Assembly (NCBI GenBank): GCA_021823525.1
Contig: JAKANY010000001.1
Coordinates: 113,575 to 177,574, forward strand
Length of the DNA: 64,000 nucleotides
Direction: 5' to 3'
Source of the DNA: Actinomycetes bacterium
GTDB lineage: Bacteria; Actinomycetota; Acidimicrobiia; Acidimicrobiales; RAAP-2
Each line of letters begins with the position of its first letter. The first letter of the stretch is position 1. Positions 26,988 to 35,821 of this stretch are shown here, piece by piece. The notes under the pieces were generated by a model. The model was not told the DNA's origin, searched no databases, and was given only the letters and a program-made list of their open reading frames with translations. The position numbers were made by a program, and so were the translations under genes.

Positions 26988-28657
26988 TCGGGCGCCTCGA
27001 CGCGATGGCCGTGGGGCAGGGCGCGGTGGTCGGGATGGTTGTGGTCCCAGGTGGGCCGCTCCGAGCGGATCGGGGGCAGCCGGTAGAAGTTGTGGTGGGG
27101 CGGCGGCGAGGTCGTGAACCACTCGAGGGTCTGGCCGTCCCAGGGGTTGTCGCCCGCGGGGTAGCGCTTCCAGCTGACCACCAGGTTCGCGACGAACAGC
27201 AGCGTCGAGACGCCGATCAGGATCGCGCCGACGCTCGAGAGGTCGTTGAGGAACTGCCACTGGGGGTCGTGGGGGTAGACGGCCATGCGCCGGGGCATCC
27301 CGCGCAGCCCGAGCAGGTAGAGGGGCAGGGTGAAGACCTGCGTGCCCACGAAGAGGAACCAGAACTGGACCTTGCCGATGGTCTCGTTGAGCAGATACCC
27401 GGTGAACTTGGGGCCCCAGTAGTAGAGGCCGGCCATGCCCGCGAGCACCAGGGCCATCACGACCGAGTGGAAGTGGGCCACCACGAAGTAGGTGTCGTGG
27501 GTGAAGAAGTCGAGCGGGGGGCTCGCCAGGTAGATGCCCGTCAGCCCGCCGATGAGGAACGTGACGAGGAACCCGAGGGCCATGAGCATGGCCGTCGAGA
27601 ACCATATCTCCCCGCGCCACATCGTCCCGATCCAGTTGAAGATCTTGATCCCGGTGGGCACGGCGATCAGCAGGGACATCATCGAGAAGAAGGGCAGCAG
27701 CACGACGCCGGTGGTGAACATGTGGTGGGCCCACACGCCCAGCGAGAGCGCCGCGATGGAGATCGTCGCGAAGACCATCCCCTTGTAGCCGAAGACCGGC
27801 TTGCGCGAGAAGACCGCGATGATCTCGGTCACCATGCCGAAGAAGGGCAGGGCCAGGATGTACACCTCGGGGTGGCCCCAGAACCAGAAGATGTGCTGCC
27901 ACAGCACCGGCACGCCCCCGCCGGCGACCGAGAAGATGTGGGTGCCGAAGTGCCGGTCGGCGTAGAGCATGATCAGCCCGGCCGTCAGCACCGGGAAGGC
28001 CAGCAGGATCAGGATCGCGGTGACCAGCAGGTTCCAGGTGAAGATCGGCATGCGGAACATCGTCATGCCCGGCGCGCGCAGGTAGAAGATCGTGGCCACC
28101 AGGTTCACCCCGGTGAAGATGGCCGAGAAGCCCGTCAGCAGCAGCCCGCCGATCCACAGGTCCGCCCCGGCGCCGGGCGTGTTGAGCGAGTTGGACAGCG
28201 GCGCGTAGCCCACCCAGCCGAAGTTCGCCGCGCCCCCGGCGGTGAAGAAGCCCGAGAGCATGGTGATCGCGCCGGTCAGGTAGAGCCAGTAGGACAGGGC
28301 GTTCAGGCGGGGGAAGGCCATGTCGGGCGCGCCGATCTGGATGGGCACGATGATGTTGGCCAGCGCCCCGAAGGCGAAGGGCCCCGCGAACAGGTAGATC
28401 ATCACCGAGCCGTGCATGGTGAACAGCTCGTTGAACTGGGCGAGCGACACCAAGGTGCCGTTGGGGCTGGCCAGCTGGGCGCGGATGATCTCGGCCAGCG
28501 CGCCGCCGATCACCATCATGATCACCGCGGTCACCGTGTAGGACAGGCCGATCACCTTGTGGTCGGTCGTGGTGAGCCACTTGAGCAGCCCGGTGGGGCC
28601 GTGGGCCTCGTGGGGCGGCTCGGCCAGCGTGGCGGGGCGCTCGAGGACGTCGACCAT
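26984..28657 (-). CDS. ctaD: Cytochrome c oxidase subunit I (aa3 type)
   Basis: The 557-residue catalytic subunit has about twelve membrane segments. It contains the CuB/Tyr crosslink motif WGHPEVYI, the HH pair of CuB (VWAHHMF), heme ligands in FVVAHFHSVV and the low-spin heme His in FTMHGSVM. It reduces oxygen to water and pumps protons. ATG 28657 shares a base with the ctaC stop (TGATG). The D-channel N-rich region and K-channel Lys segment look intact. The tail is hydrophilic and His-rich (WDHNHPDHRALPHGH), typical of actinobacteria. Confidence 0.96.
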   Translation of the reverse strand: MVDVLERPATLAEPPHEAHGPTGLLKWLTTTDHKVIGLSYTVTAVIMMVIGGALAEIIRAQLASPNGTLVSLAQFNELFTMHGSVMIYLFAGPFAFGALANIIVPIQIGAPDMAFPRLNALSYWLYLTGAITMLSGFFTAGGAANFGWVGYAPLSNSLNTPGAGADLWIGGLLLTGFSAIFTGVNLVATIFYLRAPGMTMFRMPIFTWNLLVTAILILLAFPVLTAGLIMLYADRHFGTHIFSVAGGGVPVLWQHIFWFWGHPEVYILALPFFGMVTEIIAVFSRKPVFGYKGMVFATISIAALSLGVWAHHMFTTGVVLLPFFSMMSLLIAVPTGIKIFNWIGTMWRGEIWFSTAMLMALGFLVTFLIGGLTGIYLASPPLDFFTHDTYFVVAHFHSVVMALVLAGMAGLYYWGPKFTGYLLNETIGKVQFWFLFVGTQVFTLPLYLLGLRGMPRRMAVYPHDPQWQFLNDLSSVGAILIGVSTLLFVANLVVSWKRYPAGDNPWDGQTLEWFTTSPPPHHNFYRLPPIRSERPTWDHNHPDHRALPHGHRVEAPE

Positions 28658-29511
28658 CAGTGGGTCCCCGTCGTGGTGGCGAGCTTGGTGGGCACCAGCG
28701 AGGAGGTCTGCTGGCGCACGGCGGCCGCGGCCGCCGCAGCCGCCGTGGCGGCCGCCGACCCGTGGAAGGAGGCCAGCCACGCGGTGTACTGGCTCGGGGT
28801 GACGACCTTGACGTTGAACCACATCAGCGAGTGGTAGAGGCCGCACAGCTGGGTGCACTGGCCGAAGAAGGTCCCCGTCGCGACCGCGCGCAGGGTGAAC
28901 TGGTTGAGCACGCCGGGCAGGGCGTAGCGCGAGAAGTTGAAGGCCTTGACGTAGAACCCGTGGACGACGTCACTCGAGGTGAGGTTGATGTGGACGTTGG
29001 TATCCACGGGCATCACCATGGTCGGCGCCTGGGTGGTCTGGCCCACGACCACCGCGTTCGAGCCCGGGTAGGTGAACTTCCAGCCCCACTGGAAGGCGTT
29101 GACGTCGATCCTGACGTTGGTGCGCGGGTTGGCGACCTCCTTGTTCTCCACGACCATCGTGGCCGCGAAGAGGCCCAGCACGATCAGGATCGGGACGATC
29201 GTGTAGGTCATCTCCAAGGGGATGTGGTACTGGTGCTGGTCCGGGATCCGCTCGCCGTGGCGCCGGTAGCGCACGACGGCCCACACGATGAGAGCGACGA
29301 CCAGGCCGCCGATGATCAGCGCGCCGATCGAGAACCCCTGCCAGAGGTGGAACACCGAGCGCGAGCTCGTGGTGTCGCCCGGACTGGCCCCAAAGGACGG
29401 AACCGTGCAGCCCGACAGGGCGAGGCCGCCCGCCACGACGCCCGCAGCGGCCAGCACCCGTCGACGCCGACGGCGCGGCCCATCCCCGGGGAACGAGAGG
29501 GGCGCATCCAC
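28657..29511 (-). CDS. ctaC: Cytochrome c oxidase subunit II, lipoprotein
   Basis: The 284-residue subunit carries an Arg-rich N-terminus and a lipobox LALSGC, so it is probably a lipoprotein. Two membrane segments follow, then a cupredoxin domain with the CuA motif CTQLCGLYHSLM (two Cys, His, Met) and an upstream His in DVVHGFYV. The usual Glu between the cysteines, which binds CuA through its backbone carbonyl, is Gln here. A poly-Ala run and Thr-rich tail end the protein. The start is GTG 29511. It accepts electrons from cytochrome c, or directly from a bc1 complex as in other actinobacteria. Confidence 0.94.
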   Translation of the reverse strand: MDAPLSFPGDGPRRRRRRVLAAAGVVAGGLALSGCTVPSFGASPGDTTSSRSVFHLWQGFSIGALIIGGLVVALIVWAVVRYRRHGERIPDQHQYHIPLEMTYTIVPILIVLGLFAATMVVENKEVANPRTNVRIDVNAFQWGWKFTYPGSNAVVVGQTTQAPTMVMPVDTNVHINLTSSDVVHGFYVKAFNFSRYALPGVLNQFTLRAVATGTFFGQCTQLCGLYHSLMWFNVKVVTPSQYTAWLASFHGSAAATAAAAAAAAVRQQTSSLVPTKLATTTGTH

Positions 29512-29527
29512 GAAAATCGAGACTAGT

Positions 29528-29547
29528 GAGGGCCTCTCGCGGCCCTC
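29528..29547 (-). terminator. Hairpin between tatA and ctaC
   Basis: GAGGGCC and GGCCCTC (7 bp, 6-nt loop) lie about 32 nt downstream of the tatA stop on the minus strand. A run containing TTTT follows some 15 nt later. It may end the tatA transcript before the oxidase operon. Confidence 0.45.
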
Positions 29548-29578
29548 AGTCGTCAGGTATGAACGCCCTCAGGTTCGC

Positions 29579-29791
29579 TCAGCTGGGCGTGTCGTCGGAC
29601 TTGGTCTCGGACACGTCGCTGGCCTGCGTGGCCTGCGCATCCTTGGCGGTCTTGACGCCCTTCTCGAACTCGGCCTTGGCCGTGCCCAGGTTGCGGGCGA
29701 GCTTGGGGATGGCCCCGGCGCCGAAGATGAGGACCGCCACGACGATGACGACGACCAAGAGGTCCGGCCCGAAGATCTCAGCGAGGAACAC
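29579..29791 (-). CDS. tatA: Twin-arginine translocase TatA/E-like subunit
   Basis: The 70-residue protein has one N-terminal membrane helix (LLVVVIVVAVLIFGAGAIPKLARNLG), the FG-A-x-x-x-P hinge and an amphipathic helix with charged tail, as in TatA. It forms the pore-like part of the Sec-independent export system for folded proteins. GTG 29791 is preceded by AAAGGAGAG. The gene stands alone between the oxidase genes and a divergent ABC operon; tatB/tatC are not in the window. Confidence 0.88.
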   Translation of the reverse strand: MFLAEIFGPDLLVVVIVVAVLIFGAGAIPKLARNLGTAKAEFEKGVKTAKDAQATQASDVSETKSDDTPS

Positions 29792-29882
29792 GGTGGACTC
29801 TCCTTTCCCACGCTGCTCCCAGCCTACTGCGGACGCCCGCCCGCCTCGCCGTCGGCCGCACCGGGCGCAGTAGGGTCGCAAG

Positions 29883-30773
29883 GTGGCCGGGCTCGAGTTG
29901 GCGGCTCTGCGGTGCCGCTTCGGCGAGCACGTGGCGCTCGACGACCTCTCCTTCACGGTGCCCGATGGCCAGGTGGTCGGCTTCCTGGGCCCCAACGGCG
30001 CGGGCAAGACCACGACGATGCGCGCGATATTCGACCTGGCCCCGGCGACCGGGACCATCACCTGGCGCGGGGCGCGCGTCGACGAGGCGCTGCGGCGCCG
30101 CTTCGGCTACATGCCCGAGGAGCGCGGCCTCTACCCGACGATGCGCCTCGGTGACCAGGTGCGCTACCTCGGGCGCCTCCACGGCATGAGCGAGCGTGAC
30201 GCCGCCGCCGCGACCGACCGCTGGCTCGAGCGCCTGGGCCTGGGCGCGCGCGGGGGGTCGCGCGTCGACGAACTCTCCCACGGCAACCAGCAGCGCGCCC
30301 AGCTGGCCGCCGCCCTGGTCCACGACCCCGAGCTCGCGGTGCTCGACGAGCCCCTGGCGGGCCTGGACCCGACGGGCATCGACGAGGTGGGCGCGGTGCT
30401 GGCCGAGCGCGCCGCCGCCGGCTACGGGGTGCTGTTCTCGAGCCACCAGCTCGACCAGGTCGAGTCCCTGTGCCAGGCGGTCACCATCATCGACCACGGG
30501 CGCGTCGTGGCCAGTGGCGCGGTCGAGGACCTGGTGACCGCCGGCGAGCGGCGCCTCAGCGTGCGCGTCGAGGAGGACCGCGAGGGCCGCTTCGCCGCGG
30601 GGCTGGCCGGCGTGCGGGTGTCCGAGGCGAGTGGGGGGGCGGTGCGCCTGGTGCTCGAGCCGACGGTGGACCTGGACAGCGTGCTCGACGCCGCGCGCCG
30701 CGCGGGCCACGTGCGCGAGTTCTCCCTGCAGCGCCGTCGCCTGAGCGAGGTCTTCCGCGAGGCCGTCGCGTGA
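29883..30773 (+). CDS. ABC-2 transporter ATPase, NatA-like
   Basis: The 296-residue ATPase has Walker A GPNGAGKTTT, signature LSHGNQQR and Walker B LAVLDEPLAGLDP, followed by the H-loop FSSHQ. The signature resembles the LSKGNQQ variant of Na+ or drug ABC-2 exporters rather than LSGGQ. The C-terminal domain of about 80 residues is typical of this branch. GTG 29883 has TAGGGT ending 6 nt upstream, predicting a leaderless mRNA. The permease starts within its stop codon (GTGA). Confidence 0.92.
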   Translation: MAGLELAALRCRFGEHVALDDLSFTVPDGQVVGFLGPNGAGKTTTMRAIFDLAPATGTITWRGARVDEALRRRFGYMPEERGLYPTMRLGDQVRYLGRLHGMSERDAAAATDRWLERLGLGARGGSRVDELSHGNQQRAQLAAALVHDPELAVLDEPLAGLDPTGIDEVGAVLAERAAAGYGVLFSSHQLDQVESLCQAVTIIDHGRVVASGAVEDLVTAGERRLSVRVEEDREGRFAAGLAGVRVSEASGGAVRLVLEPTVDLDSVLDAARRAGHVREFSLQRRRLSEVFREAVA

Positions 30774-32062
30774 GGTGGGTCCTCTACCCCGTGGTGCTCG
30801 GGGTCCTCGTCTGGCGCGTGCTGGCGCGCCGGCGCGGCGCGCCAGCACGCGCCCTGTCGAGCGCGCCGCGCTCGGACGTGTGGCTGGTCGCCAGCCGCGA
30901 GTACCGCGAGCGCGCCCGCAGCCGGACCTTTCGCGCCTCGACGATCCTGGTGATCCTGGTGGTGCTCGCGGTCATCCTGATCCCGAGCATCGGGCGCCAC
31001 CATCACCGCGCGGTCCTGCGCGTGAGCATCGTGGCCGGCGCCCCGGCGTGGGTGTCGACCAGCACGCGCGCCGTCGCGGCCGCGGTGGGCGAGCCCCTCA
31101 GCGTGACGACGGTGCCCGCGGCCAGGGCCCGCGACCTGGTGCGCACCGGGGCGACCGACGTCGTCGTGTCGAGCTCGCGCCTGCGCGTGGCGAGCTCGAC
31201 CGACCTGGCGGTGACGTCGCCTTCGGGCGCCTTCGTCCACACCCTGGCCCTGGCCCTGGGACGCGTGGCCGCCGAGGTCGCGGCCGGGCTCACCCCGGCC
31301 CAGGCGCGCCTGGTCGACGAGGCGCGCGCCCTGCCGATCGTCGGGGTCGCGACCTCCGGGCCCTCGAGCGCGGTCACCGGAGTGCTGGTCCTAGGGGCGA
31401 TCATCACCTTCGTGCTCATCTCCCAGTACGCGACCTGGACGCTGCTCGGGGTGATGGAGGAGAAGTCGAGCCGGGTCGTCGAGGTGCTGCTCGCCACGAT
31501 GCGCCCGCTGCGCCTGCTCGCGGGCAAGGTGCTGGGCATCGGGGCCCTGGCGCTGACCCAGGTGCTCGCCCTGGCGCTGGTGGCCCTGATCGCCGCGCGG
31601 GCCGCGGGCACCAACCTGCTCGCGGGCGACTCGGTCGCGGCGATCGCCATGTGGGTGCTGTGGGCCCTGCTCGGCTACGCCTTCACCAGCTGGATCTACG
31701 CGGCCGCCGGGTCGCTCGCCGAGCGCCAGGACCAGCTCCAGAGCCTGATGCTGCCCCTCAACGTGCCCACGATCGCCGGCTACATCGCCGCCCTGACGGC
31801 GGCCGGCGCCGGCCACGCGACGCTGCTCGTGCGGGTGTTCGCCTTCGTGCCGATCACCTCGACCTTCGCGGTGCCGACCCTGGTGGGCCTGGGAGCGCTG
31901 AGCTGGCCGTGGGTGGTCGTGGCCGCGCTCGAGAGCGTCGCGGCCACGGTGCTCGTCGCCCGCCTGGCGGCCGCGATCTACCGGCGCGCGATCCTGCGCG
32001 GGGGCCGCGTGCGCCTGCGCGACCTGCGCGGGCGTGGCGCGCGGGCGGGCGAGGTGGTCTGA
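30770..32062 (+). CDS. ABC-2 permease, NatB-like
   Basis: The 430-residue permease has an N-terminal membrane segment, an extracytoplasmic domain of about 140 residues and five to six C-terminal segments, with the family motif GVMEEKSSRVVEVLLATMRPLRLLAGK (in part). This organisation is that of NatB-type ABC-2 exporters. A segment VWLVASREYRERARSRTF near the start is also typical. It partners with the ATPase upstream. The substrate is unknown; sodium or a drug/lipid are possible. Confidence 0.88.
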   Translation: MRWVLYPVVLGVLVWRVLARRRGAPARALSSAPRSDVWLVASREYRERARSRTFRASTILVILVVLAVILIPSIGRHHHRAVLRVSIVAGAPAWVSTSTRAVAAAVGEPLSVTTVPAARARDLVRTGATDVVVSSSRLRVASSTDLAVTSPSGAFVHTLALALGRVAAEVAAGLTPAQARLVDEARALPIVGVATSGPSSAVTGVLVLGAIITFVLISQYATWTLLGVMEEKSSRVVEVLLATMRPLRLLAGKVLGIGALALTQVLALALVALIAARAAGTNLLAGDSVAAIAMWVLWALLGYAFTSWIYAAAGSLAERQDQLQSLMLPLNVPTIAGYIAALTAAGAGHATLLVRVFAFVPITSTFAVPTLVGLGALSWPWVVVAALESVAATVLVARLAAAIYRRAILRGGRVRLRDLRGRGARAGEVV

Positions 32063-32070
32063 GGGCCGCG

Positions 32071-32664
32071 GTGGCCGGGAGCGACGCGGCCGGCGCGGCG
32101 CGCGACGCCGCGACGCTGCGCGCGGCCCAGGTCGTCCTGATCCTCCCCCTCGCGCTGTGCGCGGTGCTGGACCCGCGCGTGGCCACCAGTGAGGGCGGGA
32201 TCAGCAACTTCGGCAACCACGTGGCGACCGTCCCGCTCTACGCGCTGGCCTTCGCGGGCAACGCCCTGCTCACGCTCGGGGCCCTCTCGCGCCTGGGGCG
32301 CGCGCTGGCGCGCAGCCTCGTCGTGGCGTGCTCGCTCGAGCTGGTGGTGCTCGCGAGCACCTTCGTGCGCCGCTTCTCGTTCACCTGGTCCTACGTGCAC
32401 GACTACCTGGGCGTCGCCCAGTTCGTCGCCGAGCTGGTGGTGAGCGTGCTCGTCGTGGCGCGCCGGCCCGGGGCGCTGGCCTTCGGACTCGTGGCGGTCC
32501 AGGTTGGCGGGTCCCTCGCGGGTCTCGGGTCCGCGCTCAAGGTCGTGCACCTGCTGTTCTGGGGCCAGGTGGTCGGCTCCCTCGGGTACGCGGGGATGAT
32601 CGGCCTGGTGCTCGCTGGCGGGCTCGCCCGCGACGCCCGGCGCCCTGCTCGCGGCGGCCCGTGA
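32071..32664 (+). CDS. Integral membrane protein, DUF998-like
   Basis: The 197-residue protein shows about six hydrophobic segments, with GGISNFGNHVATVPLY after the first, reminiscent of DUF998-type proteins. I chose GTG 32071, 8 nt after the permease stop. No catalytic motif is seen. Co-direction with the ABC genes suggests co-transcription, but nothing defines a function. Confidence 0.6.
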   Translation: MAGSDAAGAARDAATLRAAQVVLILPLALCAVLDPRVATSEGGISNFGNHVATVPLYALAFAGNALLTLGALSRLGRALARSLVVACSLELVVLASTFVRRFSFTWSYVHDYLGVAQFVAELVVSVLVVARRPGALAFGLVAVQVGGSLAGLGSALKVVHLLFWGQVVGSLGYAGMIGLVLAGGLARDARRPARGGP

Positions 32665-32952
32665 CACGTCCGGTGCCGGGATCGCGCCGCGAGCCGCGCG
32701 GGAGCGGGGGCGAGGCGCTGGGCGGGCCGCGGAGCCTTGCAGGCGTCGCGGGTGGTGTTGCGTGATGGCTGGCGGTCGCGGCGGGACCGTCTCGCTCGCG
32801 GCGGGAGCGCGCAGCCGACCCCAGCGGACTCCCGCTGCTGAGACGTTACGGGGTCATAATGTACCACTGAGAAGATATTCTCATCGTTAACGGTCGTTAT
32901 AGATGTCCTTACTGGTACGATGTTGGAACAGCGTCCAGCCGAGCGCAGGAGA
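32665..32952 (+). promoter_or_regulatory. hipBA control region with palindromes
   Basis: The first half is GC-rich without features. From 32845 it becomes AT-rich and holds GAGAA-GATA-TTCTC (32869-32882), the overlapping palindromes CGTTAACG (32885-32892) and AACGGTCGTT (32889-32898), and TACGAT (32916-32921) as a possible -10. GTACCA (32861) and TGGTAC (32913) are also inverted. AGGAGA at 32947-32952 is the hipB ribosome binding site. Such repeats are expected operators for a HipB dimer. Confidence 0.5.
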
Positions 32953-32958
32953 TGAGCC

Positions 32959-33261
32959 GTGGCCGTTCCGTCGTTACCGGTCCAGAGTCGCCGCGCCGCC
33001 GTCGACCTCGGCGCGCACCTGTGCACGTGGCGAAAGCTCCTCGGTCTCACCGCTCAGCAGGTCGCCGAGCGCGCGGGGACCACGCGCCAGACCCTCGCAC
33101 GGCTCGAGCGGGGCAGCGGGGCGGTGAGCCTGGGCACGTTCCTCAACGTCGCGCGAGCTCTCGGGCAGCTCGACCGAGCGGTCAATGCCCTGGACCCGTA
33201 CGAGACGCCGTTCGGCCGGGCGCGCGCCGACGACATGCTTCCGCAGCGCGTGCGCCGATGA
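32959..33261 (+). CDS. hipB: HipB-like XRE antitoxin
   Basis: The 100-residue protein has a XRE helix-turn-helix (GLTAQQVAERAGTTRQTLARLERG) after a short N-terminal arm. HipB proteins bind the toxin HipA and repress their own operon. GTG 32959 has a good SD 6 nt upstream. The stop overlaps the hipA ATG by 4 nt (ATGA), the standard arrangement. Confidence 0.85.
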   Translation: MAVPSLPVQSRRAAVDLGAHLCTWRKLLGLTAQQVAERAGTTRQTLARLERGSGAVSLGTFLNVARALGQLDRAVNALDPYETPFGRARADDMLPQRVRR

Positions 33262-34490
33262 GCTCGGTGCCCGCCACGCGGTTCGAGGTCCACGTCGACC
33301 TCGCGGGCGGCACCGTGCGCGCGGGGACCGCTCACGTGGCCACGCGGCGGGGCGAGACCGTCTGCACGTTCACCTACGACGCCGACTACCTCGGATCTCC
33401 CGACTCCTTCGACCTCGGTCCCGACCTCCCGCGCGCGGAGATCTCCGTGACAACTCACGGGTTGCCGGGTGCCCTGCGCGACAGCGCGCCCGACCGGTGG
33501 GGAGGACACCTCATCGCGCGGAGGGTCCACGCCGAAGACCGCGACGCGCGCCGCACACCCCGGACGCTCACCGACGTCGACTATCTCCTCGGCGTCTCGG
33601 ACCTGACCCGTCAGGGCGCGATGCGCTATCGCCAGGGCGGTGGCGACTTCGTGGCCACGGGCACGGACGTGCCGAAGCTCCTCGAGCTCCCCACCTTGCT
33701 GCACGCGGCCACGCTCGTCGCGCGCGGTGCGGGCGGACGCGACGAGTTCGCAGCGATCAAAGTCCTCGTGGACGCGGGGACGGGATCGCTGGGCGGCGCA
33801 CGTCCCAAGGCATCCGTGCGCGACGGGCAGCGACTCCTCATCGCCAAATTCCCCCACCCCCACGACGAGTGGGACGTCGAGGCCTGGGAGGCCACGGCGC
33901 TCGACCTCGCGCACGCGGCGGGGATCGCGGTCCCGCGCCACGAGCTCGTCGACGTGGACGGTCACAGTGTCTTGCTCCTCGAGCGATTTGACCGCCGCGA
34001 GGGGCGGCGCGTCCCGTACGCGAGCGCGATGACGCTGATGAGGACGACCGATGGTGTGGGCCATGACTACACCGAGCTCGCCGAGTCCCTGGCCGCGCAG
34101 GGGAGTCGGGTGACCGCCGACCTGCGCGACCTGTGGCGCCGCGTCGCCTTCTCGCTGGTCGTGAACAACTGTGACGACCACCTGCGCAACCACGGATTCC
34201 TCTTCGATGACGGCGGATGGGCGGCGTCGCCCCTGTTCGACGTCAACCCGAACCCCGACCCCCGTGTGGAGCGCGCGACGTCGATCGGCTTCGCGACCGA
34301 CTCCCGCGAGACGCCCACCGCCCTGTTCGCGGCGGCCCGGGACTTCCGCCTCACGCCCGCTGACGCTCGTCGGGTCTGGGACGAGGTGCTGGCCGCGACT
34401 GAGGGATGGCGCGCCGTCGCCGCGGCGAACGGGGTCAGCGCGCGCGAGCTCGACGACTTCGCCGAGGCGCTGGACCAGCACCACCGCTAG
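33258..34490 (+). CDS. hipA: HipA-like Ser/Thr kinase toxin
   Basis: The 410-residue protein has the HipA N-terminal domain (couple_hipA-like, ending near the APDRWGGHLIARR motif) and the kinase-like C-terminal domain. The flexible phosphate-binding loop GSLGGARPKAS, the nucleotide Lys in LIAKFPHP, the catalytic loop VNNCDDHLRNHGF and the metal-binding SPLFDVNP are all present. HipA of E. coli phosphorylates glutamyl-tRNA synthetase; other branches have other targets. The gene looks intact and is coupled to hipB. Confidence 0.88.
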   Translation: MSSVPATRFEVHVDLAGGTVRAGTAHVATRRGETVCTFTYDADYLGSPDSFDLGPDLPRAEISVTTHGLPGALRDSAPDRWGGHLIARRVHAEDRDARRTPRTLTDVDYLLGVSDLTRQGAMRYRQGGGDFVATGTDVPKLLELPTLLHAATLVARGAGGRDEFAAIKVLVDAGTGSLGGARPKASVRDGQRLLIAKFPHPHDEWDVEAWEATALDLAHAAGIAVPRHELVDVDGHSVLLLERFDRREGRRVPYASAMTLMRTTDGVGHDYTELAESLAAQGSRVTADLRDLWRRVAFSLVVNNCDDHLRNHGFLFDDGGWAASPLFDVNPNPDPRVERATSIGFATDSRETPTALFAAARDFRLTPADARRVWDEVLAATEGWRAVAAANGVSARELDDFAEALDQHHR

Positions 34491-34513
34491 CCCTGCGCGG
34501 CGGGCGCGTCAGC

Positions 34514-34540
34514 GCCCTCGCGGTCTCAGCCCGCGAGGGC
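34514..34540. terminator. Bidirectional hairpin between hipA and copD-like gene
   Basis: GCCCTCGCG and CGCGAGGGC (9 bp, 9-nt loop) follow the hipA stop by 23 nt and overlap the end of the convergent gene (stop at 34526). Placement between convergent genes supports a shared terminator. Confidence 0.5.
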
Positions 34541-34963
34541 GACGCCGAGTACCAGGGCCGCCGTGGAGGCGAGTGAGGCCAGCCCGGCCCAGATCCCCCG
34601 GGCGCGGGGGCTGGCGGCGCGGGTGTGGCGCCAGGCGGCGAGGCCCGCGAGGGCGACGACCAGCATCTTGACCACGAAGGCCACGCGCCACGGCGTCGTC
34701 GCCCGGCGCGCCGGGATCGCCAGGTAGCTCCAGACCCCCGTGGCGACGAGCAGCCAGTAGGCGGGCCAGCTGAGGCGCCCGAAGGCCGCCGCCACGCGCC
34801 GGGGCGCGTCCGCGCCGAGCCCGCGGATGGTCGGGAGCAGTCCCGCGACGACGAACTGGCCCCCGACCCAGATCGTGGCGGCGAGCACGTGGAGGCTAAG
34901 GCGCACGATGGTGAGCGCGCCCGCCAGCTGGGGCTGGTTCGCCAGGGTGAGCGGGGCGCTCAC
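34526..34963 (-). CDS. CopD-like small membrane protein
   Basis: The 145-residue protein has four membrane segments and the LHVLAATIWVGGQF motif of the CopD domain (copper-resistance or DUF2269-like proteins), with conserved His and Trp. Copper transport is only suggested by family. It starts with ATG 34963 overlapping the stop of the upstream enoyl-CoA hydratase gene by 4 nt, a functionally unrelated neighbour. Confidence 0.65.
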   Translation of the reverse strand: MSAPLTLANQPQLAGALTIVRLSLHVLAATIWVGGQFVVAGLLPTIRGLGADAPRRVAAAFGRLSWPAYWLLVATGVWSYLAIPARRATTPWRVAFVVKMLVVALAGLAAWRHTRAASPRARGIWAGLASLASTAALVLGVALAG

Positions 34964-35724
34964 CGCCCCGTCCAGCGCGGGGGGCGCTTCTCGGCGAAGG
35001 CGACCGCGCCCTCGAGCGCGTCGGCGCTGGCTCCGATGGCGGCGAAGGCCGCGTCGTTGATGGGCCAGGCGTCCGCCTCGGGCAGGTCGACCGTCTCGCG
35101 GATGACGCGCTTGGAGGTGGCCACCGCGAGGGGCGCGTTGCGCGCGATGCGCTCGCCGAGCGCGACGGCCGTGTCGACCAGCTCGCCTGCGGGCACGACA
35201 CGGTTCACGAGGCCGAGCTCGTAGGCGCGGGCCGCCGAGATCGGGTCGGCCACCAGCGCCAGCTCGAGGGCCTGGGCGAGCGGGATGCGCCGGGGCAGGC
35301 GCACGAGCCCCCCCGCGCCCGCGACCAGGCCGCGCTGGGCCTCGGGGATGCCGAAGATCGCGGTGTCGGCCGCGACCACCAGGTCGCAGCTGAGCACGAT
35401 CTCGAAGCCGCCGGCCAGGGCCGGGCCGTTGACCGCGGCGATCACGGGCTTGGCCAGCACGTGGGTGACGATGCCCGCGAAGCCGTGGTCGGTGAAGGGC
35501 AGCTCGCCGGCCGCAAAGGCCTTGAGGTCCATGCCCGCCGAGAAGGCCTTGTCCCCGGCTCCGGTCAGGACGATCGCGCGCACCTCGTCGTCAGCGTCGG
35601 CCGCCGCCAGAGCCTCCTCGAGGGCCAGCGCGGCGGCGCGGTTGATGGCGTTGCGGGCCTCGGGGCGGTTCAGCGTGAGCAGGGCGACGGCACCGCGGCG
35701 CTCGATCAGGACTTCGTCGGGCAT
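34960..35724 (-). CDS. Enoyl-CoA hydratase/isomerase family protein
   Basis: The 254-residue crotonase has the oxyanion-hole segments FSAGMDLKAF and GPALAGGFEI. Both Glu residues used by true hydratases are present, one in GGFEI and one in IPEAQRG, so hydratase activity on trans-2-enoyl-CoA is plausible. The C-terminus has the usual AFAEKRPPRWTGR tail. It starts at ATG 35724 behind GAGGAATC. Chain length preference cannot be told. Confidence 0.87.
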   Translation of the reverse strand: MPDEVLIERRGAVALLTLNRPEARNAINRAAALALEEALAAADADDEVRAIVLTGAGDKAFSAGMDLKAFAAGELPFTDHGFAGIVTHVLAKPVIAAVNGPALAGGFEIVLSCDLVVAADTAIFGIPEAQRGLVAGAGGLVRLPRRIPLAQALELALVADPISAARAYELGLVNRVVPAGELVDTAVALGERIARNAPLAVATSKRVIRETVDLPEADAWPINDAAFAAIGASADALEGAVAFAEKRPPRWTGR

Positions 35725-35821
35725 GATTCCTCCTTGACGGGTCGACGCTACCGCCTGGTCGGGGCGTCGCGAGTCGGCGTCGCCGCGACGCGGGCGGTCG
35801 TTCGGGTCGCGGGCTCGTTCC

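Noticed and set aside
27005..28837. 610-codon open frame antisense to ctaD
   Set aside because: It is a high-GC third-position shadow of ctaD: low complexity, His/Gly/Asp/Arg-rich, with no domain. ctaD on the other strand is unmistakable.
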